DNA of 64,000 nt from DASYZQ01 sp035946175. Lineage in GTDB: Bacteria; Patescibacteriota; Saccharimonadia; Saccharimonadales; UBA4665. The notes beneath the pieces are model-generated. The model worked only from the letters and a program-made list of their open reading frames with translations, ran no database searches and was not told the origin of the DNA. The position numbers and the translations under genes were made by a program. The stretch lies in contig DASYZQ010000014.1 of assembly GCA_035946175.1 (NCBI GenBank), forward strand, positions 62,001-126,000. The letters are read 5' to 3'. Shown one piece after another: positions 41,550 through 48,789 of this stretch. The stretch's first letter is position 1; each line of letters starts with the position of its first letter.

Positions 41550-41572
41550 GGTTCCAATTTGAATGTACTTGG
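41550..41572. repeat. Short module repeat R4
   Basis: Second copy of R3 (starts GGTTCCAATTTGAATGTACT; one mismatch). It ends 40 bp before the stop of the PspC gene, where core DNA resumes, so it marks the right end of the accessory segment. A T-rich stretch (CTCTTTTTTGG) follows. Confidence 0.7.
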
Positions 41573-41612
41573 AGATCAGATTGATTTTACTCTTTTTTGG
41601 TGGCATCCCCCA

Positions 41613-42908
41613 TTACTCATTAATCGGGCTGGCCGGTGGGACTATTGGAATGCCGGGAGTGGCCTGCCCCTCAAGCTGTAAGACATCCGGTGCATAAACG
41701 GTAATGTTCAAGCGGTACGCATTTGGAAAACACGGTGTAGAGCAACTACGGACCCAACCAAAATTACTGGTATCAATAAGGAGCACTCCTTTGTTAACGC
41801 TCGCCTTGACGGCAGCAATATTCGGATGATCGTAGTAATTGAAAGCAATCATGTATTTATCCGATTGAACGAAATTAATGTTGTTATCTATGGCGCCGCC
41901 GCTTACAATGCTTAGGCTTGAAAATGGCGGCATAACCCTTAGGGCAGTGTGAGTATTTTTGAGGTAAGTATCGTGTACATTCGGGTATACGTCAGCCGTT
42001 AAAGCACCACCAATGGCTAGACCTATAAAGATAAGTCCGACCAGCACTCCTGTAACCCAGGCTTTAATAGGCCACCTGTGTCGCAAGAAAGCAATACCGA
42101 ACAAAACGATAAAAACACACACCAACCCGATAAAGGCGAATACGATCCAGAGGAGTATGTTTTCACGCAGGCCAATTGGAAAAATATTATTTTGTGTCCA
42201 AGCAGTATGTTGCATCGTAAAATAGGTCCCGCCGGCGATGAGACCAAGCAGCCCACCCAGACCAAGCACCACAAAAGCGATGCCCACTACCCGTAGTATG
42301 AACCTGAACATGGCGTTAATCGGATCTGCTAGCGCGCTATTGGCACGCCGTGCGGTTCCTTTGACATCGGCATGCTCTACTACTTCTTTAAGGCTTTGTA
42401 TGGTCACTGGTTTACCGGCCATTTGCAGGCGTTCACTTGAAGTTTTAGCTTCGGGTACCAGCAGCCATAACAGTATATATAATAAGATGCCCCACCCAGC
42501 AGTGACAAAAGTAAAGATTACAAACAAGATCCGCACAAGGAGTACATCAAAACCGAAATATCGCGCCAATCCAGCTGCTACGCCGGCAATAATAGCATTA
42601 TCGGTATCTCTGAACAGGCGTTTTGTATCAGGAAGGTCTTTCTGGGACTCTGTGCTATCATCAACAAAATCAGCTGGGCTGCCCAATTGTGATTTTAAGT
42701 AGGCAATGTCATCGGATAAGATAACCTTGCCGTCACTGATGCCATGCTCTGATAGCAGTTCGGACATTCTGAGCTCTACCTCATTGATGACTTCTGTATC
42801 TTTGACCTGTTTCGAGATAGCCGAAATGTAGCCCTCTAGCTCGCGGTGGGCATCGACTGATATGGTATAGGCTTGACGTCCAAGATGGATTTTAGTTATT
42901 TCATTCAT
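41613..42908 (-). CDS. PspC-domain membrane protein
   Basis: This 431-residue protein begins with a cytoplasmic part (about 1-95). The PspC domain follows (about 96-160), with RLFRDTDNAIIAGVAAGLARYFGFDV and WGILLYILLWLLVPEA. Three to four further helices lie in the middle (about 190-310), and an extracellular tail resembles a DUF4097-like beta structure. PspC proteins sense or buffer membrane stress. It overlaps the upstream PadR-family regulator gene by four bases, so both are one operon and the regulator probably controls it. Confidence 0.85.
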   Translation of the reverse strand: MNEITKIHLGRQAYTISVDAHRELEGYISAISKQVKDTEVINEVELRMSELLSEHGISDGKVILSDDIAYLKSQLGSPADFVDDSTESQKDLPDTKRLFRDTDNAIIAGVAAGLARYFGFDVLLVRILFVIFTFVTAGWGILLYILLWLLVPEAKTSSERLQMAGKPVTIQSLKEVVEHADVKGTARRANSALADPINAMFRFILRVVGIAFVVLGLGGLLGLIAGGTYFTMQHTAWTQNNIFPIGLRENILLWIVFAFIGLVCVFIVLFGIAFLRHRWPIKAWVTGVLVGLIFIGLAIGGALTADVYPNVHDTYLKNTHTALRVMPPFSSLSIVSGGAIDNNINFVQSDKYMIAFNYYDHPNIAAVKASVNKGVLLIDTSNFGWVRSCSTPCFPNAYRLNITVYAPDVLQLEGQATPGIPIVPPASPINE

Positions 42909-43258
42909 TTTGTACTTCCTTTCTCAAGAGCTTTTATGGAGGTATTTAGGCGGCGATAGGCTTGCTGTAACTCATCAAGCATGCCTTGGCCCGTTTCGGT
43001 GAGGAAATAGTACTTTCGGGGCGGTCCTTGTTCGCTCTCTTGCCATTCATAGGCCAAGAGACTCTCCCTTGCCAGACGACTGAGTAGGGGGTAGAGTGTG
43101 CCCTCGACCACTATAAGCTCAGCCTTTCGTAGAGACCGGATAATTTCTGTTGAGTAGACCTTTCCATCCTTCAAGAGCAGCAGTACGCAATAAACAAGCA
43201 TACCCTTACGCATCTGGGTTTCAACGGAAGCTAGATTATCCGAAACGACTTCGTCCAT
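42905..43258 (-). CDS. PadR-family transcriptional regulator
   Basis: ATG 43258 (MDEVVSDN) gives 117 residues; an upstream frame of 25 codons crosses the operator and is unlikely. The winged helix is GMLVYCVLLLLKDGKVYSTEIIR, then VEGTLYPLLSRLARESLLAYEW, and the dimer helix ends GQGMLDELQQAYRRLNTSIK. PadR repressors often bind a palindrome at their own promoter; a near-perfect one sits directly upstream. It is co-transcribed with the PspC gene and so may control cell-envelope stress genes. Confidence 0.9.
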   Translation of the reverse strand: MDEVVSDNLASVETQMRKGMLVYCVLLLLKDGKVYSTEIIRSLRKAELIVVEGTLYPLLSRLARESLLAYEWQESEQGPPRKYYFLTETGQGMLDELQQAYRRLNTSIKALEKGSTK

Positions 43259-43261
43259 AAT

Positions 43262-43284
43262 ACTACTTTGTAATACAAGGTAGT
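43262..43284 (-). promoter_or_regulatory. Near-perfect palindrome ahead of padR
   Basis: ACTACTTTGTAATACAAGGT continues to AGT at 43284; the 23-bp site is symmetric except for one pair of positions and the centre. It ends four bases from the padR start codon, where a bound repressor would block transcription or translation. Autoregulation by the PadR protein is the natural reading. Confidence 0.65.
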
Positions 43285-43409
43285 TGGTATTGTCAAGTCT
43301 TTTTTCATAGGTTTTTGCCAACACTGGTGGCAAGATACTTGCTCTAAAAAATTGGGCTTGCGCGTATCATTTAGGCCCTGCTATGATAAACATGAGCAGT
43401 GTACGTTTA

Positions 43410-43458
43410 TTGACAATACTAGGGTAATAAGGTATAGTAATAAACGTTGTGATCACAA
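43410..43458 (+). promoter_or_regulatory. Consensus promoter with palindrome in the leader
   Basis: TTGACA (43410-43415), 17 bp, then TATAGT (43433-43438) is nearly ideal. TTGTGATCACAA (43447-43458), a perfect 12-bp palindrome, follows at the expected transcript start. It drives the 32-residue gene below. Confidence 0.75.
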
Positions 43459-43494
43459 ACAAATACATTAAAAACATAAATAGGAGGAGTACCA

Positions 43495-43593
43495 ATGGCG
43501 GTACGAACAAAAATGGGTCCGTTTGAGTTTATCAGGATCAAGAGCAACGACCCAAAGATCCAAGAAGTCGACAGCATCCTGTCGAAGTTATAG
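43495..43593 (+). CDS. Small 32-residue protein
   Basis: ATG 43495 follows TAGGAGGAGTACCA, an excellent ribosome site, behind a consensus promoter and palindrome. The 32-residue product starts MAVRTKMGPFEFIRIKSNDP and ends SILSKL. No family is recognised. It is a self-contained unit with its own promoter and terminators, like the 65-residue gene at 21812, so it is probably abundant. It is not part of the neighbouring leftward operon. Confidence 0.7.
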   Translation: MAVRTKMGPFEFIRIKSNDPKIQEVDSILSKL

Positions 43594-43662
43594 GTGTTCT
43601 AAAACCATAGGGTGGGCCACCTATAACCAGAAGGGCTTATAGATTTTCTATAGGCCCTTTTT
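43588..43662 (+). terminator. Two consecutive hairpins after the small gene
   Basis: The stop codon lies in the first arm of a perfect 9-bp inverted repeat, TTATAGGTG (43588-43596) and CACCTATAA (43618-43626). A second hairpin with arms GGGCTTATAG and CTATAGGCCC (43633-43657) is followed by TTTTT. The second looks like a standard terminator; the first might regulate translation end or stability. Confidence 0.75.
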
Positions 43663-43692
43663 GCATTCTTGTAAAAAGACAATTACGATGAG

Positions 43693-44073
43693 CTACTTCG
43701 GTTGCAGCTTCCAGGTAATGATATCGTGGTCGGATGTAATAAATGCTCCAGGGCTGACGTGGGCGGGTAGCCCGTTGACATAAAAGGCCCAGTAATGACG
43801 GCTATCGGCAGTTATGCCATTGATAGCTGTGACGATGGCCTGGCTCCCTGGTGCCGTGAGGGTTACTCGCACCGCATTATGCTGTTCGAGGAGGCTTAAA
43901 GCGTTTGTGTTGTTGAACCCTTGGCAAAGGACAGTCATTGCCCCCGTGGCCCGGATGGCGGTTTGTGGTGCGTGGTGGCTGTCTACCCGCAGGGCAGTGA
44001 GCGCAGTGGCTACGATGACCGCCAGCACGATCGTAATGCCAAGTGCTACTGATGCGTAGTGCTTTGATGCCAT
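43693..44073 (-). CDS. Membrane-anchored DUF4430-like protein
   Basis: ATG 44073 with GAGGGAG upstream gives 126 residues; an ATG 12 codons earlier is the alternative. One N-terminal helix (about 8-30) is followed by a domain with VTAINGITADSRHYWAFYVN, PGAFITSDHDIITW and a single Cys. This pattern matches the DUF4430 fold, known also from the C-terminal domain of transcobalamin-type proteins. A direct cobalamin role is a guess, tempting because a cobalamin riboswitch is in the same window. It may be a surface or cell-wall binding protein. Confidence 0.65.
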   Translation of the reverse strand: MASKHYASVALGITIVLAVIVATALTALRVDSHHAPQTAIRATGAMTVLCQGFNNTNALSLLEQHNAVRVTLTAPGSQAIVTAINGITADSRHYWAFYVNGLPAHVSPGAFITSDHDIITWKLQPK

Positions 44074-44183
44074 AGTCTCCCTCTCATTTTTGTTTGTGCT
44101 TTTGGCCAAGTATAGCGCCTAGCAATATTATATTAGCACCATATGTATGGTTACGTCTATGAATAAAAGCTTAGTGAGAATAA

Positions 44184-44309
44184 CTACTCCCCTGGTGCGA
44201 TAAATGTCTCTATGACGCCGGCAATGGCTTTCGTGACCAATGAGCCTATCTTAAAGACAAGATTATTATTAATTAATGTACTTTGTTCCTTGGAGTGTGT
44301 CTCACTCAT
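44184..44309 (-). CDS. Possible 41-residue protein
   Basis: Between otsB and the DUF4430-like gene a leftward frame starts at ATG 44309 and ends TAG at 44184. The product begins MSETHSKEQSTLINNNLVFK and continues with an amphipathic or weakly hydrophobic helix (GSLVTKAIAGVIETFIAPG). TATAAT lies about 10 bp upstream. The ribosome site is weak. No family is recognised. Confidence 0.4.
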   Translation of the reverse strand: MSETHSKEQSTLINNNLVFKIGSLVTKAIAGVIETFIAPGE

Positions 44310-44328
44310 CACAGGTATTATATCCCTT

Positions 44329-45081
44329 TCATGGTAGCGCCACACCCAGTTGCTCTAGTAGGGAGAGCAGACCCTTTGGCGCAGCTAGCCTATAACGAGC
44401 CCGGGTTTGCCCTGGCCCAACTTTGATGCTGAATCCGACCTTTGGAATAGCCTGGAACAACGATTCATCGGTTCGATCATCACCGGCAGCCAGCACAAAA
44501 TCCCACGGACGCTGTGACAGCCAGTACTTGGCAGCGGTATATTTGTTCGTTCGGGCATCTTTGACTTCTATAATTTTGTGGCCAGGCAGCAAGGTAAGAT
44601 GCAGTTTTTTGATAAGTGGCCTGAGCGAACCTGTCAGTTCCCTAGCGGCTGGCAGGGCATCACGGGCTATAGATCTACGATAATGCCATACCAATGCAGT
44701 CTGCTTTTCTTCGATGACACTGCGCGGTACTTTCCTTTGGGCGATTAGCATCCTCGGGAGGATATCCTGTTGCCAGCTCATTCTAATGTCTGCCTGGGGC
44801 AGCCACCCCCCACCCGGCTCTTTAATGAATTGTCCATGCTCGGCAGCCAAGCCGACCGGCAAATCACCCAGCCAGTTATCGAGGGTGGTGCAATCTCGGC
44901 CGCTCACAACGACAACGGTATTCCTATGATCGTTACAAAGAGCCAGGAGGATCTTACGTACGGCAGCGGTTGGTTTTGCTTGTGCGGCAGTGGGTTTGAA
45001 ATTCACTAGAGTGCCGTCATAGTCGAGCAGGAACAGACGTTGGGAACTGAGCATGTAATGTTTTTTTATGGCAGATCTCAT
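44329..45081 (-). CDS. otsB: Trehalose-6-phosphate phosphatase
   Basis: This 250-residue HAD protein has DYDGTLVNF with the nucleophile Asp20 and Asp22, VVVSGRD, LAAEHGQFIKEPGGGW and the fourth motif AAGDDRTDESLFQ. This order is that of OtsB. It removes phosphate from trehalose-6-phosphate made by OtsA, whose gene is divergent from it 80 bp away. Together they make trehalose, an osmotic and desiccation protectant. The divergent arrangement means shared regulation from the intergenic region, though no operator is obvious. Confidence 0.93.
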   Translation of the reverse strand: MRSAIKKHYMLSSQRLFLLDYDGTLVNFKPTAAQAKPTAAVRKILLALCNDHRNTVVVVSGRDCTTLDNWLGDLPVGLAAEHGQFIKEPGGGWLPQADIRMSWQQDILPRMLIAQRKVPRSVIEEKQTALVWHYRRSIARDALPAARELTGSLRPLIKKLHLTLLPGHKIIEVKDARTNKYTAAKYWLSQRPWDFVLAAGDDRTDESLFQAIPKVGFSIKVGPGQTRARYRLAAPKGLLSLLEQLGVALP

Positions 45082-45161
45082 AAAATCCAGTATAACGGTT
45101 AGCCGGATCTAGCGAGTGACGTTACACATTGCAAGTGTATGCTATGATAATCTTCAGCACC

Positions 45162-46535
45162 ATGTCGAGTTCGAGAGTGATATTAGTGTCCAATCGGCTC
45201 CCGGTTCATGTGACCGAAGAGGCAGGCAAGCTGGTACTCAATCGCAGCATCGGGGGACTAGCGACTGCATTAAGCTCGATTATCGGAAAGCGGCCAGTGC
45301 TATGGGTCGGCTGGGCTGAGACCCGCCAAAAACTTTCTAAGAAGCAGTTGGCTCTACTGCATTTCCCTAATTATCTAATTCCAGTTGCCATCTCGCCACG
45401 GCTCCTAAATCGCTATTATCATCGCCTCGCTAACGGTGTGCTATGGCCGATTATGCATGGCATAAAACCGGCCCGGCTTGATCAGGAAGCCGACTGGCAG
45501 GCAACGCGAGAGGTAACAACACGCTTTACTAATGCTATCGAGGAACACTGCCAAGCGGATGATATTATCTGGGTGCACGATTACCATCTGGTGCTGTTGC
45601 CACAACAGCTCCGTGAACGAGGCCTGAAAAATCGCATCGGTTTTTTTCTCCATACGCCGTTTCCACCACCTGCCGTTTTTATGAAGTGGCGCCATCATCT
45701 GGCTCTGTTACAAAGTCTGTCCCGGGTTGATGTGTTAGGTTTTCAAACCCAGCGTGATGTGAAACATTTTCGGGCCTGCTGCACTGCCGCTGGCATCTCC
45801 ATGCGACGCCGCGCCGTAATCGCTGCCTTCCCTATCGGTGTCGACTTCAAGGCATATCGTTCTGCCTTGAAGCTCCGTGGCGTGAGTAGCTATCTGCAGG
45901 GAATCCGGCGAAAGGTGACGAGCAAAAAAGTGATTCTATCAGTATCTCGCTTAGACTACACAAAAGGAATTATTGAACAGTTGCATGCTGTCGAGAAGGC
46001 ATTGAGCCTTTACTCACCCGGTTCGGTCCTTTACAAGCTAGTCGTAGCACCCTCAAGAGAGGGCTTAAGTGAGTACCAGAAGCTGCGGGATGAGATTGAC
46101 AGTGTCGTTCGAGATATTAATAGAGTGTACAAGAAAATGCACAAAGTGCTTCCGATTGCATTTGAGTATCGAAGCTATGGTTTTGAAGAGCTCAATGCCT
46201 GGTATCGTATGGCCGACGTGCTGCTGGTTACACCACGTATCGATGGTATGAATCTGATCGCCAAAGAATATATTGCGGCACACGATGGATATAGCGGGGC
46301 GGTTGTGCTCAGTAAAACCGTTGGCGCGGCAGAGCAGCTGAAGGAAGCTGTACAGGTTGATCCAAACGATGTGGATAGTGTAACTGATGGGCTGCTCTAT
46401 GCACTGAGTATGCCGGCAGGTGAGCGGAAACGGCGGTGGCAGCAGTTGCGACACATAGTAAAAAAGGAGGATGTATTCTGGTGGGCAGAGTCATTTATAC
46501 GGGTGCTGAGTGGAGAAACGCAACGTGGGGCTTGA
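45162..46535 (+). CDS. otsA: Trehalose-6-phosphate synthase (GT20)
   Basis: ATG 45162 (MSSSRVILVSNRLPV) gives 457 residues; the longer frame from 45129 adds 11 residues unlike the family. Motifs of OtsA are clear: SNRLPV, ASN-like GGLATAL, WPIMHG, WVHDYHLVLLPQQLR, GFFLHTPFPP, SVSRLDYTKGI, and TPRIDGMNLIAKEYIA. The enzyme joins UDP-glucose (or GDP-glucose) and glucose-6-phosphate. A small Asn/Arg change near the Rossmann-glycine is within family variation. It is transcribed away from otsB. Confidence 0.95.
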   Translation: MSSSRVILVSNRLPVHVTEEAGKLVLNRSIGGLATALSSIIGKRPVLWVGWAETRQKLSKKQLALLHFPNYLIPVAISPRLLNRYYHRLANGVLWPIMHGIKPARLDQEADWQATREVTTRFTNAIEEHCQADDIIWVHDYHLVLLPQQLRERGLKNRIGFFLHTPFPPPAVFMKWRHHLALLQSLSRVDVLGFQTQRDVKHFRACCTAAGISMRRRAVIAAFPIGVDFKAYRSALKLRGVSSYLQGIRRKVTSKKVILSVSRLDYTKGIIEQLHAVEKALSLYSPGSVLYKLVVAPSREGLSEYQKLRDEIDSVVRDINRVYKKMHKVLPIAFEYRSYGFEELNAWYRMADVLLVTPRIDGMNLIAKEYIAAHDGYSGAVVLSKTVGAAEQLKEAVQVDPNDVDSVTDGLLYALSMPAGERKRRWQQLRHIVKKEDVFWWAESFIRVLSGETQRGA

Positions 46536-46559
46536 GGAATATAGTATTTGTGCGCCTTT

Positions 46560-46676
46560 TATGCCCCTAGCAAGAAGCGCTAGGCATGAGCTAATAAAGT
46601 ATACCCAAATAGGATCAGCACCATTCCTTAGGAGGTTGCCGCCGTCAGTATTCTACTGCACGGTTTGTATTTTCAT
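46560..46676 (-). pseudogene. Decayed duplicate of the neighbouring phosphodiesterase gene 5' end
   Basis: Leftward from ATG 46676, the residues MKIQTVQ, stop, NTDGGNLLRNGADP parallel the start of the intact gene at 47641 (MKFTTVQWNIGGGKLLRKGADP). The Trp8 codon is now TAG. Similarity fades after about 35 codons. It lies 195 bp past the intact copy's stop, so a tandem duplication followed by decay is likely. The rest of 46536-46870 shows nothing secure; a 34-codon frame at 46734-46838 is not convincing. Confidence 0.7.
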
Positions 46677-46870
46677 AAGTGAGAAATTATAACAAGAGCT
46701 TCCTCTTACGAGCAACTTATAAGTGCAAGCAGAATGGTAGGCATGATAGGAACGGATTGGAACCAAATAAAACGAGAGCTGATAGCTATGTGGCAGGTAG
46801 TGAAGCAACTGAGAGAAGAAAACCTACTTGTAGTCTAGGCGGGTGTCTTTGAACCCTGGGATGAGTTAGC

Positions 46871-47641
46871 TTACGATAATGTAAAATGATTCACTAGAGG
46901 ATAGTGATCGGTTAGTACATCCGTGAACATTTGACTACTAATTAGCTCTACACCTAAGTAAAGGATGTGGTCATAGCGATGGCCCTTTGGAGTTGTTGGC
47001 TCTGGTTGTTCTACTTCTTTAAACCCTGCGGAAAACAGGCTAGGGAATAAGGGTCGTAAGCTGTTCGTATCGATATTAAAGTCAGACTGAATAATACCGA
47101 CTTGGGTTGTGATAAGCCTTTCGGCCATGTCGACCAATACGTGCTTCGCGGGTTCACTCGCTATATCTATGTTAAAACGACGGAAGGGGACAGTGTGTAG
47201 GGTCTGCACCATAAGCTTTGTCTTACCTTCCAATAAGACACTGCATCGGCTCCGTCCCTTATCGTGTGAGGTTGCTATTGTGCCGTTCTCCCAAAGTGCC
47301 TGGAAGTGAGGGTTTGTGAATAATTCAAAGGAATGTTTTTTAATAGGGTAACGAGAAATAATCCCTTGCCCGAGACGCTGGCCTGCTTCTACGTGAGATT
47401 CTGCCCACTCATCATTTACCCATCCACTATATCCCAGGGCATCAGCAATAATTTGCGGCTGGCAGTAACCCTCGGTTGCATGCGTCTCTTGTAAGGTGAT
47501 AATGTCGGGATCTTGTGCTCGCAGAAAATCGATGATGCTATGTAGCCCGTCTACCGTATATGAGTTCAATAAGGTAGGGTCGGCTCCCTTTCGTAAAAGC
47601 TTTCCACCTCCAATATTCCATTGGACAGTTGTGAATTTCAT
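46871..47641 (-). CDS. Endonuclease/exonuclease/phosphatase-family protein
   Basis: This 256-residue protein has the EEP fold motifs: VQWNIGGGK, DIITLQETHATEG, GIISRYPIKKH, VQTLHTVPFRR, IQSDFNID and the C-terminal YDHILYLG with the DH pair, then DHYPLV. The family cleaves phosphodiester bonds in DNA, phospholipids or nucleotides. The motif spacing fits metal-dependent DNase-I-like enzymes. The substrate is unknown. A decayed partial copy of its 5' end lies just downstream at 46560-46676. Confidence 0.88.
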   Translation of the reverse strand: MKFTTVQWNIGGGKLLRKGADPTLLNSYTVDGLHSIIDFLRAQDPDIITLQETHATEGYCQPQIIADALGYSGWVNDEWAESHVEAGQRLGQGIISRYPIKKHSFELFTNPHFQALWENGTIATSHDKGRSRCSVLLEGKTKLMVQTLHTVPFRRFNIDIASEPAKHVLVDMAERLITTQVGIIQSDFNIDTNSLRPLFPSLFSAGFKEVEQPEPTTPKGHRYDHILYLGVELISSQMFTDVLTDHYPLVNHFTLS

Positions 47642-47708
47642 CGCTTATATTGTAATCCTGCAGATAGGAAAATACCGAACTAGTAAAGTTAACAGAGATA
47701 AAAGGTCA

Positions 47709-47785
47709 TGGTAGCGGCGAGTGGATTTGAACCACTGACCCCAGGCTTATGAGTCCTGTGCTCTAACCAACTGAGCTACGCCGCC
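47709..47785 (-). tRNA. Elongator tRNA-Met (anticodon CAT), CCA encoded
   Basis: The reverse strand folds as 77 nt with acceptor GGCGGCG/CGCCGCT, loop CTCATAA, variable region GGGTC, and discriminator A with CCA. TAGCTCAGTTGGTTAGAGCA and the GGGGTC variable region match elongator Met rather than Ile2. The anticodon stem has an A31-G39 mismatch. It is convergent with tilS at a distance of 92 bp and separate from the other two CAU tRNAs. Confidence 0.87.
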
Positions 47786-47876
47786 ATAATGGATTCAGCA
47801 ACAATATACCATGCCATTGCCCCTGTTGGCCAGCAACAGCTAGTAAAAATCACTCCCTGAATACTACAATAGCACC

Positions 47877-48773
47877 ATGGATATTTCTATTAAGCCAGGC
47901 AGGTATGTTATTGCAGTGTCTGGCGGCGTTGACTCAATGGTGCTGCTTGACCTGCTACATCGACAACCTGGTGTAGAGCTTATTGTCGTCCACCTTGATC
48001 ATGGGATTCGGCCTGATGCTGCTTTGGATCGTAAATTGGTACAATCCACCGCTCTGCTGCATGGCTTGCCATTTGTTTATAAGGAAGCGCAATTGGGAGC
48101 ACATGCCAGTGAGGCAGATGCACGAACCATTCGCTACGACTTTCTGCACGAGGTGCAACGTCGTTATCAGGCCAAAGCGATCATTACAGCCCATCATCGG
48201 GATGACGTTTTGGAGACTGCCTTGCTCAATGTATTGCGGGGCACGGGTCGTAAAGGCCTTAGCTCGCTACAAAGCTCGCCAGGTGTGGTGCGACCGCTAC
48301 TAGCTGTCTCAAAGTCCGAGATTCTGGAATACGCCAGACAGTACCATCTGCAATGGCGGGAGGATTCCACCAACCAGGATGATCGGTATGCACGCAACTA
48401 TATTCGTCATAACTTCGTAACTCGCCTATCGGCCGCACAAGCTAAGCAGTTGTTATCGCATATCCATAAAGCGGGTCAACTCAATACTGAAATTGATGGC
48501 CTATTACTGACGGTGCTTGGTGAGCATACAACGACTGAGGGTCTCGACCGTCGATGGTTTACCCAATTGCCATATGCGGTGGCTGCCGAGGTCATAGCGG
48601 CATGGCTGCGAGATAATGGGGTACGCGAGTTCAGTCGGAAATTGGTCAATCAGTTGGTGGTGACTGCCAAGACAGCCCAACCAGATAAGCTGGCTGACGT
48701 TGACGCTGAGCATGCGCTCCATATAAGAAAAAGTACGATCTCCCTAGAACATCGTAAAAATCTCTCTCGATGA
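47877..48773 (+). CDS. tilS: tRNA(Ile)-lysidine synthase
   Basis: This 298-residue protein has the PP-loop SGGVDSMVLL (15-24), HLDHGIRPDA, ADARTIRYDFL, AHHRDDVLETALLNVLRGTGRKGL and the C-terminal WREDSTNQDDRYARNYIRH. It converts C34 of tRNA-Ile2 to lysidine so that it reads AUA. The substrate tRNA is at 35571-35646 in this window. The protein is shorter than E. coli TilS (about 430), lacking the C-terminal domains, as in many Patescibacteria. It lies 16 bp before ftsH. Confidence 0.95.
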   Translation: MDISIKPGRYVIAVSGGVDSMVLLDLLHRQPGVELIVVHLDHGIRPDAALDRKLVQSTALLHGLPFVYKEAQLGAHASEADARTIRYDFLHEVQRRYQAKAIITAHHRDDVLETALLNVLRGTGRKGLSSLQSSPGVVRPLLAVSKSEILEYARQYHLQWREDSTNQDDRYARNYIRHNFVTRLSAAQAKQLLSHIHKAGQLNTEIDGLLLTVLGEHTTTEGLDRRWFTQLPYAVAAEVIAAWLRDNGVREFSRKLVNQLVVTAKTAQPDKLADVDAEHALHIRKSTISLEHRKNLSR

Positions 48774-48789
48774 TATATAATAGCTCGGT

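Noticed and set aside
38821..41572. Reading the module repeats as integron attC sites (GTTAGGT in R2, GCCCAAC after R1 fit the core patterns)
   Set aside because: The complete R''-L''-L'-R' layout is not present in the copies, the two copies do not match each other at those positions, and the nearby recombinase does not show the extra IntI region. Only the repeat arrangement itself is claimed.
46734..46838. A 34-codon rightward frame downstream of the phosphodiesterase pseudogene
   Set aside because: No ribosome site, no family and overlap with decaying duplicated DNA.
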